Part shown: positions 37,301-47,601 of the stretch, in pieces
Layout of the letters: every line of letters starts with the position of its first letter
Position numbering within the stretch: position 1 is the stretch's first letter
Source of the DNA: Liolophura sinensis
Lineage: Eukaryota > Mollusca > Polyplacophora > Chitonida > Chitonidae
Direction of reading: 5' to 3'
Length of the DNA: 64,000 bases
NCBI RefSeq assembly: GCF_032854445.1
Contig: NC_088295.1
Coordinates: 68,169,058-68,233,057, forward strand
The notes under the pieces: model-generated
What the model saw: only the letters and a program-made list of their open reading frames with translations
Told to the model about the DNA's origin: nothing
The model's database searches: none
Made by a program: the position numbers and the translations under genes

Positions 37301-38797
37301 GCCACAGACCTGTTTGAGTGAGACATCCGTAACTATCTCATTGTGGCTGATTATTACAGTCACTATTTTGAGATTGTTACCTGTTACCTGTGATCCTGTT
37401 ACCTAATATCACCGCCAGCAGTGTCATCAATCACATGAAATCAAATCTTTGCCTGGCACAGCATATGTGAAGAACTGATATCTGACAATGGAAGCCAATA
37501 CACATCTGCAGAATTCAAAAGATTCGCTGCAGAATGGAGTTTCAAGCACACCATGGACTTGCTGGAAAGTATGTGGGTATAGCAAAACGGTACTGACCTG
37601 TACATGGGACTGTTAGTCTTCAGAAATACACCCACTGATGGAACCGCTACACCAGCTCAACTCCTAATGAGTCGTCGTCTTCGAGGCAACCTCCCAGTCC
37701 AACAAAAACAGCTTCGTCCACATGTACAAAACGCAAAAGATCTACAAAGGCGACTTTCACAGAAACGGATGAACAGTGAGAAATACTACAACCGTAACAC
37801 CCAATCTCAAAAACCGTTAAGGGAAGAAGAGGATGTGTACGTGCAACAACTCAGTTGGAAATGGAAACCAGCGATAGTGAGAAAAGTAGCCGAGACACCA
37901 CGATCATATATTGTCTCCACATCTGACGGTGGAAATTATCAGTGGAACCGTCGTCAAATCATTCCGTCCAAACCAGCACCGCTAGCCAACAGCCCGAACA
38001 ACAAATCAACAGGCTCGACACTTACATCACTGGAAAACCCAACTCATCCGGAGACTGACCTGAAACCACCAACTTCATAGCTCTCACGTTTTAGTCGACG
38101 TATTAAGCCCAAGATTTTATCTGATTTCATAACTGGATAAAGTGGAAGTGTGTGTGTGTTATTGTGAGCATAGTTTGTGTTGCTCTCGGTTGCAGATCTC
38201 AGTCAGGATGCAAATTCCAGCTCCAACAGTGATTTCGTGAATCATGTGATTAATGTGTGCATACTATTCAGTTCATTGGATTCCATCATTCCTCGGCATT
38301 GAAATGAGTGATGCATTTGCAGATAGGTTCAGTTTTTCCATCACTCAGATTCATGGATTTGGATGATTCAAAGTGCTATGATTAATTTTATTTGCTATAT
38401 TAAATTGTTGCAAATTGTGTGATCTTGACATTGTTTTAAAAGAAACTGACAATGCACTGTAATTTTATTTGACAATTTTATTATTTTGCAATGTGCCATC
38501 TGATTGACAAGGATTGAAGTATGGACATGAGATATTAATTTCAACACTCTTATGAAAGTTTAATGGATGAATAAATTTGTGTTTAGCTTTAAAACCTGCT
38601 GAACCACCGACATCATTTGACTCCAACTCAAGTTTAAAGTATCAAGCTGACTCTACAAATACTTACAGTTTGCAGTGTATTCTATTTTGTTTTAAATTGA
38701 AATTGGTTACATTTGAAATGTATACTTGGGTAGTCTTTTAGAAAAATTTTTTGTTAAAGAATGTAATACCACTAGCTTTTCTTCAAAAGAAGGGGGA

Positions 38798-39053
38798 TGT
38801 GATGTGGTCATAGTTTGCCACGTGCATTTGTTTACATCATAGCACATGTGTATGTTTACATCACATGATCAACTCCCCTATATTAATATTCATGACGTTG
38901 AAGCATAGCGATTGGCTAATATTACGTAAGTAACATACTGCTGGACTGCTCAAGGTGATGAAGTGAGTGACTGTCTGAATGGAGACGCTGTTAGGTGTCC
39001 TTTACTTATTTATACTTTCTTACGCCAAAACACGTTAACATAAAAGTATTGCA
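38798..39053 (+). repeat. 3' LTR of the Ty3/Gypsy element
   Basis: It is preceded by a purine tract, begins TGTGAT and ends GCA. The flanking AGCCC duplicates the base string before the 5' LTR. Confidence 0.93.
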
Positions 39054-39346
39054 AGCCCAGCAGTTTATGATATGGATAATTATTTCATTGCTTGTTAAAC
39101 CAGAATGCACGGAATAAATCACCGATCTGATTGACAAACCACTCGACAAAGCCGTAGCCGTAAATGCGAGAGCTGGAATCGAACAAACGACCTTACTTGT
39201 CCACGGCCTGATAATCACAGTGAACTAGTACTATCTGAGCAAGCGGGGCCTCAAATAAGGAAAACAGGTCAAGGTCGGTGAGCTGTTGAATCCAAGTGTA
39301 AGATCTGTTTGCACAGACTCGCTCACTGACTGAGCACAAGGCTAAT

Positions 39347-42300
39347 ATGGAGGGTAAGATATACGTTGTGTTTGTAGGCCTATTTTCCAGTGATTCACAT
39401 ACCAGTGGGTATCGGAAATCGGGGCCGACTGAAATGTCTAATAGTAGTACAGAAGTTGTAACACTTATAGGAGTGCAGTGGCTGCATGGTTACTCCATGG
39501 TGTGATTCGCTACTGCTGCAGGCCGCGACATCAAGCAAGGCAGACGCACGGGTGTGCGTACAAGTAGGTTACTCTCAATTGTGAAGACCGGGCTAATGCA
39601 TTCATGATTACACGGCGCGTAGTGAATTATTACAGACGAGCTGTACATAAGAGTCATACGGAAAATTAGCCCCGAAAGACTCCTTTTATGACAATGGCTT
39701 GGCGCCGTTGGAGTGTCGGCGATAACAGTATTAATTTCGTACTTAACGAAGGTCCAGGCCGATTCTCTTTGTTATCGAACAAATCTCGTGCAAATAAAGA
39801 CCCGCTTTCTGCACCCACCGCACCGCCACTATATGTCCCTACTCGCTTTAGAATAGATTCATAGATTTATTTAAAGAGTTGGAGTCTTTCGGGGCTAACG
39901 GAAAATAAGTTAATAAGTCATCGGCTGACAGAATCTGGAAAAGAAAAAACAAAAGCACCGTTAAAGGATGGACTGTCGGCATTGGTGTTCGTTCGGTGTG
40001 AAGGCAACTTCGGTGATAACAAGAAGATTTTGGGGTGCATCGGCATTTGGGTGGGGGTGAGGGGTGGGGATGGAGGTGGTGGTGAAGAGCTAGCGGAGGG
40101 GTGGCCAGCCAGTGCTCGCGTAAACCACCCACTCCAGGCAAGTATATAGAGCAGTGCCAGCAATAATGCCGTAAAACTTACCTGTGCCTTGCGTTATTTG
40201 GCGTCCAGCACACAGACGACACACATAAGGTAAGTTGACTTCCTCAGAAATTGAAGATATTGACGGGTGTGCCCAATGTTCCATATGTCAGTTGAAAAAC
40301 ATTTTCATATGCTTTCAAAGTAATGAATAATTAAAAACATTTTACAGTTATTTATATATATTGACCTGAAAAAGATTTTTGAGCTTTTATCAAAGCGCTT
40401 TTTAATATTGAATGTGAAAAGAGCCAGTACACATCTCAGAGGTCAGTATATCGATATGCTCTTCCTACAGGTAAGGAACCGTTTCGGTGGCCTAATAGCT
40501 AGAGCGTGCGTCTCGAAGTGGGAGCAATCGGGATCAAACACGGATCAGGTCATACCATAGACAATAAACATGGTACTTGTTGCTGCCTCGCTAGGCGTTT
40601 AGCACTGAGAGGTTAGAGCAAAGGACCAAGACTGGTTGGCCCGTCGTCAATGTGACTGGATGTGGTGTCATATATGGTGCCTTCGGCATGATACTTCAGT
40701 GGCGGCATGGAATCGAACTGCCACAAGAAGACACATTGTATGTACACTGAATTATTCTTAAGTACGGCGTAAAACCGCAAGCATTCATTCATACAGGTAA
40801 GGCATTATCGGGCCAGGTGGCTGTGGTTGTCGGCGCTTCGGTCGGTATAGGCGCCGCTATTTGTAAGGAACTGAGCAAAGCGGGCGCACGTGTTGTCATG
40901 GGAGCCAGGAGGACTGAGAAAATGGAGGAGGTGAAAACGGCCATAGAGAAAGATGGCGGACAAGCCGTCCATCGTAAAACTGATGTCACTGTCAGGGAAG
41001 AGGTAAATTCCATTTCTAACGCTAACATATCTCACAAGAACTGACGCCTCCACTGTATGATAGCATGCTGGCCCAATTTGTTTTCCACTTGGGAGCTGTT
41101 ATTTAAATTCTTCAAAATTTATCTTTAATAGCGGATAACACCTGGAAAACTAAATGTATCGCTCCTTCCATTTGCTTTACTCCTCTGGCACAGCAATGTC
41201 CTTTACCTTTCGGTTCTGCGTGGTACATGTTGTCTTGGATACCTTTACAGCCTCAGCACCAGTGGTGTCCTTGTGCCAATGTATAATAAAAAAATTAGCA
41301 ACAAGAGAAGGTTTTTTTTTCGCCAATAATCTGTTTCTTACCCATATATAACGGAATGTATATGTGTGAAGTAACAAAAGAAGAGAGGAAGTGTGTATTA
41401 CGTTGATGTGACATTTGTACGTATATAGTCTTGTCGCTTGGACCAGCTATTCAAGATTTGATGTGTTCATCGTTTGACGATGCACGGTGGCTGTGATGAT
41501 TACAAGAAGTACAAGAAGGAACGCGTGCATTGTGCCCTCAATAATCTTCCGTTAAATCGAATAATGAATTTTATAACGAATAAATCCCTAAGATCAACAA
41601 ACATACAATCCGTCATCCCCCAGGGATCGGATTTAACGGAAGATTTTTGTCCATGCTAAGGAATATAAGCCTATGCTTAGAATTGTGTATCTATTCTGGT
41701 CTACAGTGATTAAACGTTTTCATTGGACGATAACGTTTTGTCATTAAAGTCACTTGGTAATTCCATGAACAATTAACAACAACCACCTGTGTACTTTAAA
41801 GTGAATTAAACATTACAGAACATCTCTTCCCATTCAGGTAATAGATCTGGTGAAGTTCGCGGAAACCACATTCGGCCCGGTGGACATCTTTGTCCACAAT
41901 GTTGGAGTGTTTTATTACTCGCTGATGAAGAACCTACACCTGGACGAGTGGGATAAGCTGGTGGACGTTAACTGTAAGGTATTACACATCTTTATTGTAT
42001 ATTCAAATTACTTGTGTGATATCGTTGGTCCTAGACCACAAAGGATAAAAATTATTGAAACAGCAAAAGAACAATAAGCTAAAACAAAAGAAAAAGATTC
42101 GACAGATGACAACATCAAAACAAGCATCAAAGGCTGAACATCATTCAGCTCTTCAGGTTACTTTAAGTCTGTGCATATGATGCACCTAAGTGCCGAGTAT
42201 TTTGGACGATGTCAGCGTACACCCGTAAAGCTTGCTTGATCTGCTCTAGTTGTAACTGACATTATGTTAAAACTCTTTCTGAAAGGCGTTAAAGGCAAAG

Positions 42301-43849
42301 AAAACACTAAAATAAAGTGTTTATCAGATGAAAGAGCATTAAACAAAGTATTTTGGTTGAAGTTTTTCTAACCGACTGAAATGTATTGAAAAGATAGGAT
42401 TCTATGGTGCTGTGTTGGAACCCAGAGGGTATCAGTGACGTCATAGCAATATTTCATACCACCATTATTCTGGCTCAGTTGGTTAGCGCGCTGGCTTCCT
42501 CTCCGGCCATAAGTGGGAAGGTTTGCAAACAACCTGCGGATGGTCGTGGTTTTCCCAAGGGCTATGCCCGGTTTCCTCCCACAGTAATGCTGACCGCCGT
42601 CATATAAGTGAAATATTCCTGAGTACGGCGTAAAACACCAATCAAATAAATAAATAAATCATGCTAGTATGCTCTTTGGCTTTAAGCTCAAAAGAGAACA
42701 TTTTTGTTGAAAAGAGGCAACCAGTCTCCGAGCTGCATGCTGACATACATCTTCTTTTCTGTATACAAGTAGAAACCAGTTTTAATGATCTGCATTTCAT
42801 ATTTGAAGGGATTTCTGAATGGTATTGCCGCCATCCTCGATTCAATGGTAAAGCGAAAAAGGGGACATATTCTTATTATTTCCTCCGACAGTGGCAAAAA
42901 GGTGAGTTTAAAAGGATAAACATGCGGGATTGGGCATGAAGCCACAACATGGATGTAATCCTCCTCAGGGAAGCATAATCCTTGAATCGGACATAAAATT
43001 CCCGATGTGTGACCCATTCTGGGGGATAGACAGCAAGGGTTACATTCCTTAAAGCCCAAGTTGGACTACTTGGGCTTAAGCAACATAATACCACACTTAT
43101 GCAGTGTTTGACTTCGCCTTTTTCGAGAAAGAGGAGATTGGCCTCTTGCCAATTTACCGCAGTTTTTTCATTCTAACTTTTCGTTTAAATGCTTAAATAG
43201 TAGTAAATTACACGCCTAAAAGAACCATAGCTGTAGGAGAATTAGGTAAAAACATTATAGTGATGTTGGTTGCAGTTTTTTTAGAAGTCACTGGTATTAG
43301 AATTTCTCAAAATGATGTATTGATTTCCGTAGGAGATAAGATGAGAATGGCGTATTTGCGATCCATCCACGCTGATACGCTCTTTGGTTCATCCGCCATA
43401 TGTACATCCTATATTGGTAGAGTGACCCAGGCTGCTCGGTGTATACGGGCAGTAAATTCTTTGTGGAGGGCGTGGTCCGGGGTCTTCGGAGGGAGGTCAG
43501 CACGCACAATGTCCGCGTGACAAGCATACAGCCCGGCGAGGTGGACACCGAGATATTTACTTACAGCAAAACTGACCCTGAGGTAAAACCGCATGTTTTA
43601 GTACTTTGAACAGCATTTTCAGTTGTCACTGTTAACTGACAATCCGTCTGTTTATGCCCTTGAGTTTGAACTTTCTCGCCTCCTTTCTTTCTGCAGGCTG
43701 AAGAGTTGTATGGCTCGTTTCCACCAAACTTCAAAATTTTGGAGCCGATAGATGTGGCTAAAGCTGTGGTGTACGCGGTCTCTCAACCAGATCACGTAGC
43801 CGTCAATGAGTTACTGATCCAACCCAAGGATGCCCCGATAATTTACTGA
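39347..43849 (+). CDS. Short-chain dehydrogenase/reductase (classical SDR)
   Basis: Six coding exons: 39347-39353, 40797-41002, 41838-41978, 42809-42901, 43421-43582 and 43697-43849 (stop TGA), 253 residues, the usual length for a classical SDR. SDRs are Rossmann-fold NAD(P)-dependent oxidoreductases. The cofactor loop reads VVVGASVGIGAA, with V-G in place of the usual T-G. The strand-4 motif is HNVG for NNAG. The catalytic serine is in IISSDSG and the YxxxK motif in VYTGSK; after it comes SIQPGEVDTEIF, the usual P-G region. The C-terminus (ELLIQP) is typical. The first exon carries only ATG GAG G and joins to GT AAG GCA, giving MEGKALSGQ; this start is inferred from phase and Rossmann alignment. 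The acceptor of exon 5 (GGTAG at 43420) has a poor pyrimidine tract; an alternative AG at 43431 would break the phase. The substrate cannot be told. Confidence 0.87.
39667..39897. mobile_element. 231-bp MITE with 17-bp TIRs and 9-bp target duplication
   Basis: TAGCCCCGAAAGACTCC at 39667-39683 is the exact reverse complement of 39881-39897. ACGGAAAAT flanks both ends (39658-39666, 39898-39906). A 9-bp duplication fits Mutator-like elements. About 130 bp of the interior (39728-39855) is shared with 56174-56310. It lies in intron 1 of the SDR gene. Confidence 0.85.
40025..40090 (+). other. G-rich tract, possible G-quadruplex
   Basis: Several runs of three or more G with short spacers (for example GGGTGGGGGTGAGGGGTGGG) lie on the SDR coding strand within intron 1. 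A quadruplex is possible; no function is shown. Confidence 0.4.
40476..40796 (+). repeat. SINE-B (B1), ending at the SDR exon 2 splice site
   Basis: The head CGGTGGCCTAATAGCTAGAG, the body GGTGCCTTCGGCATGATAC with CAGTGGCGGCATGG, and the tail AAGTACGGCGTAAAACCGCA with (CATT)n are all seen. The tail runs straight into ACAG, the acceptor used by SDR exon 2 at 40797. Confidence 0.85.
41543..41647. repeat. 105-bp foldback in SDR intron 2
   Basis: AATCTTCCGTTAAATCGA at the left end is repeated inverted at the right end (TCGGATTTAACGGAAGATT), with one extra base. Inside, ATCCCTAAG and CAGGGAT may extend the stem. It is possibly a tiny MITE; no target duplication was found. Confidence 0.65.
42466..42660 (+). 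repeat. SINE-A with internal deletion
   Basis: The head CTCAGTTGGTTAGCGCGCTG joins straight to GGCTTCCTCTCCGGCC, so box B is lost. The core and tail (CGGCGTAAAACACCAATC, then AAATAAATAAATC) are intact. It lies in SDR intron 3, about 150 bases before exon 4. Confidence 0.88.
43050..43080. repeat. Short perfect hairpin in SDR intron 4
   Basis: AAGCCCAAGT is followed by a short loop and ACTTGGGCTT, giving a stem of about ten pairs. It lies just before a repeat block shared with 44.8 kb. Confidence 0.6.
43128..43300 (+). repeat. Diverged repeat, copy 1 of 3
   Basis: The phrases AATAGTAGTAAATTACA, GAATTAGGTAAAAACATT and GAAGTCACTGG recur in the same order at 44.79-44.99 kb, and the first part at 45.66-45.79 kb. 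No coding potential is seen. Confidence 0.55.
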
Positions 43850-44450
43850 GATGCTCTTACCGGGTATAGGGCAAAAAGTCACAGAAGTATCATATTCCTG
43901 TAGTACGCCTGAGATCAGTTAATGATCATGTAATTAGTTAATGCGACACTCTGCTTGAGATACTCCCTGGTTTTTGTCACTGTTATTTAAGACACGTCAT
44001 TTTTTAAATTTTTTACTGTAAGAAATATGTCACTTTGTGAATAATATATGTGAATGACGGACACGTCCTCATTAAGTGACATCCGTAACATACAGCTCAG
44101 CATATGCATGAGCGGCATAAACCCGTGTCCCACAGTTTGTGTTTGATTACAGTTCATACTTAATTCATATTAGTAAATTGCTGTTATAGCAACGCAATGT
44201 AGGTAACTCTCTGGTTTAAGTGGAGTTAAATTCCATGCTGTTCATCGATCTTTAGAGTGGACACACTTTATGAGGATTGCCAAAACTAGCTCATCATGAG
44301 AAGTGAAAGAAGCAGGAGTCTTTGAGAGGAGTTGATTAGGTTATTAGAATCAAGCGCTGAAATGTTTGTTCTGATTGTTTCATATTCCACAGAAGAGTGT
44401 ATTAGATTCTATGTACGGAATTGAATACAACGGAATGGTCGGGATCATTG
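43850..44450. other. SDR 3' flank, no gene seen
   Basis: This is AT-rich sequence after the SDR stop. No canonical AATAAA was found within 600 bases; variants such as AATATA occur. Confidence 0.4.
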
Positions 44451-44452
44451 AC

Positions 44453-44622
44453 GTAGAATGTGACTCCGGCCGTAAGTGGGAAGGTCTGGCAGCAACCTGC
44501 GGATGGTCGTGGGTTTCCCCCGGGCTGTGCCCGGTTTCCACCCACCATAATGCTGGCCGCCGTCGTATAAGTGAAATATTCTTGAGTACGGCGTAAAACA
44601 CCAATCAAAAAAAAAAAAAAAA
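44453..44622 (+). repeat. SINE-A, 5'-truncated, oligo(A) end
   Basis: It starts at CCGGCCGTAAGTGGGAAGG, in the middle of the element, and continues cleanly to CGGCGTAAAACACCAATC followed by about 18 A. The copy looks young. Confidence 0.88.
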
Positions 44623-44789
44623 AAGACGTAGAGTGTGAACTTGGCTTTGTTGACATGCACAAAACTTGAAATAAATTGAATTCATGAAGTACATATGTCT
44701 TACTTCATTAGCTAGATACTCTCCTTATATAAAAGACTACATCACAAAGGAATAAAACCACAGCATCGACGACAGTAACATTTGGAAAA

Positions 44790-44985
44790 TGGTCACATAT
44801 AACCGATTAAATCGGGCCTCTTTGACAATTTACCTCAGGGTTTTATTCGTTTTCATGTAAATGATTTAACAGTAGCAAATTACATCCCCCCCTCCCCCGC
44901 GAATGAACAATGGCTTAAGCAGAATTAGGTGAAACAAAAAAGTGGTGATGAACATTGCAAAATTTTAGACGTCACTAGTCTAGAA
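44790..44985 (+). repeat. Diverged repeat, copy 2 of 3
   Basis: It matches 43128-43300 with many changes: ACAGTAGCAAATTACAT, GCAGAATTAGGTGAAAC and GACGTCACTAG. Confidence 0.55.
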
Positions 44986-46585
44986 CTAGTCAAAATGGCG
45001 TGTTGTCGTCACACTTTATAAACACTAACATGAAAACAATGCAAAAGGATCAGGCCTCGGGAATGCTTAGTTCACCAGTAGAATCCTGGTTGTGCAAGCA
45101 TACAATATAAATCTATGCCTCGAAACAGATATTCCTATAGCAGCTGTCAACCAAGATGGATGATCCGGGTCAGTAATCGCAAAGACGTTTCCCAAAACGA
45201 CGTTTAACACTAACTATCAAAGAACTCAAAAGTATATAAAGTAAGAAAATAGGACGGAATCATACAAAGAGAAGCAGTCAACAGTTTTCAATGATGTAGG
45301 AAAGACGCAATGTATGTTCTAGACGACTGAGTAAAATCAGTATTCAACCGTTTACCATTCTCGGATGTAAGTTGTCGCTATTGAAATGTGTATCTCAGTG
45401 GCGCTTTGATTGCCAGTATTCAAATATCCAAAGAGGCGATCTAATTCAACGCAATGTATCCCCGGGTTAAGCGGAATTAGACACAACCATGAAGCAGAGT
45501 GCCAGAGATTCTGGATGCTTTATCCATAGTTTCTTATAAGATAATTATACTCATTGTAAAACTTCAGAAACTTAGAGCGAAGGCGTTTGATGGAATGACG
45601 TTGACACACTAAGACTACAGCATAAAATAAAACGAGGACAGCGATGACCGTGTGATAGTTGTCAAAAGGTCACGACTAACCCATGAAATTCCGCCTCTGG
45701 TCGACTTACATCAATTAACGATTTAGTCTATGTTCATACAAAATGTATAAATAGTAGCAAATTACAATATTAACCAGAAATTAATTCTTAAATGGCAAAA
45801 CCAAAAAGAACTTCCTATATCAAAACTCTAACCAGTAATTACTAACCAAAATTCTCTCAAAACGAAGAGCTGATTTTCCCACGCAACAATGACATGTTGA
45901 GTTGACTATTGTCCCTGGGAATTCATGAGTAATATACACGTTACCAATTAGCGCCCAAAACGTCATGGCAAAGGCATGAAGTAAGGTAACACAACTTATA
46001 CTACTGCAGACGGAAAAGCTTCCCGAACAGAACAAATACTATTCACAGATTTCAAAGAGCTACAGATATTATGAAGAACTGATGGAATATATATTGATGC
46101 ATTCCCCGAATGACACTAACTAAAAATAAAAGTAATGTCTTATGTGCCTGTGTGAATAGTTTACCATCCATACACAATTTTTCACCGACTTCTGAGTGTT
46201 TGGTCATGTATTCTCTCAACGTTATTTTGCAAACTGTTACAGTGTATATGAATGGGGCAATTTCCTAAAGAGAAGATCATGCGCAAGAATCTGTGACATG
46301 CAACAATATGACAAACCACGCGAACTGATCAGGAGATCAAATACATTATTCTCGGCTATCCAATATTCAGGACACTCGTTTCTGTTGGGTTTTTTTTTTG
46401 CATATTTGATTATATTTATTTGGTCGATATTCTTTTTTGAGATTTTCCGGTGGCTTTCAACAATGCTTGGGTCTCATCAGGTGCGGATTTGCATACGTGT
46501 TCATATTTAATATGAATGAATACCTTGGGTTTAATGGCGGATTGAACAATCATATGACGAGTCATCATCATTACAGGTGTTTGTA
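44986..46585. other. Intergenic, no gene seen
   Basis: A third partial copy of the repeat above lies at about 45660-45790 (AAATAGTAGCAAATTACA). Nothing else was recognised. Confidence 0.45.
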
Positions 46586-46587
46586 CA

Positions 46588-46875
46588 TATTCCGTCTTCT
46601 TGTGGCAGGGCGAGTTCATGTCGCCAAAGTGCTGCTGCAACAGAAATATCATGCCGAAGACACCAGACATGAACGCCCACCCAGTCACAGTATACTAACA
46701 CCAGGACGACCAGTCCTGTTTCCTTGCTCTAACATCTTAGCGCTGAGCGCCAAGTTCGGCAGCAACGAGTGCCAGGTTTTACGTCTTGTGTATGGCCAGA
46801 CTCGGGTTTAATCCCGCGTCTCCCGACTTCGAGGCGGACGCTCTAACCATTAGGCTACCGATGCGGTCTTATTTA
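46588..46875 (-). repeat. SINE-B (B1), near full length
   Basis: On the minus strand it reads from the head CGGTAGCCTAATGGTTAGAG and TCGAAGTCGGGAGACGC through to ATGCCGAAGG-like and TGGCGACATGAACTCGCC parts of the body. The A box and B box are good enough to look like a tRNA, but the acceptor stem does not close. Confidence 0.78.
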
Positions 46876-47601
46876 ATATGGCGTCTCGCTGATCAGCAAT
46901 GTGGGAAATACTAGATAGGATGTATCCGGATATTACATTACTAGGGAGGCTCCTCTTCTGCATCGGTCCACGCCAGGAGATCTGAGATTTACCTCAAGTT
47001 AAACCAGACAGTTAAATAAAAAAACACAAACATTTAGAAAGCGTTCTTTTTTTTTTATTTTCTGTGTTTGTATAGCACTTTTTCTCACCTGGTTAACAAT
47101 GGTTAAAGATTCGCAACAAGACAGTAATCACCACACATAGAAACGATATAAACATCCAAAAAACCGTTGTTGTGATACAAAACTAGGGTTTGATATACAT
47201 ACTTATGGTGATTATCAATCAAGGCACACGAACCAAAGAAAATTTAATCAATAATCACTTGTTGATCACCGCCCCTTTCCAAAGCAGAAACTGGTATACA
47301 CTAAAGTAATTTAATTATAATGAAAATATGTTGCCCTTATGGCCTTCTGCACCTACACTGTATTTGGCTTCGTGTTACCTCAGCGAATCCAGTTTTCAAA
47401 CTTTTCCGCCAACATCCTGTACACACAAATTTCTACCCGTAATCGTTTCTATACTAGACTCTGCTGAATGAGCATGGATTTACAGCGTGTGAAGTGTTCA
47501 GAGAAAAACTACGGATATATTAACACTTGTGTGCAATGTCCTAGCCGTGCATCATCTCGGAGAATGGTAAAGTACAACAGTATGCTGTTGGTTATCAACA
47601 G

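Larger units (their letters stand above)
34096..39053 (+). mobile_element. Ty3/Gypsy LTR retrotransposon, broken fossil
   Basis: A 4.96-kb element has LTRs at 34096-34360 and 38798-39053 and the 5-bp duplication AGCCC on both sides (34091-34095, 39054-39058). A primer-binding region follows the 5' LTR and a purine-rich tract precedes the 3' LTR. Parts in order: gag-like region (about 34.4-35.2 kb, ending in a cysteine-rich knuckle), protease (about 35.3 kb), reverse transcriptase (about 35.6-36.1 kb), RNase H (about 36.4-36.7 kb) and integrase with a zinc-binding start (about 36.9-37.7 kb) plus a C-terminal tail. This gene order marks Ty3/Gypsy. It is broken in several places, about five to eight. 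The two LTRs differ at roughly 20 positions, 8-9 percent by eye, so it is of moderate age. No envelope gene was seen. Confidence 0.95.

Noticed and set aside
43432-43582. Alternative SDR exon 5 start at the CCCAG near 43431
   Set aside because: It needs a one-base carry-over from the previous exon, but that exon ends in phase 0. The AG at 43420 keeps the frame and the expected SDR length.
46800-46870. tRNA gene on the minus strand
   Set aside because: Box A and B are visible, but the acceptor stem does not pair and a SINE-B body follows. The heads at 7.4, 8.1, 19.6 and 40.5 kb were rejected for the same reason.
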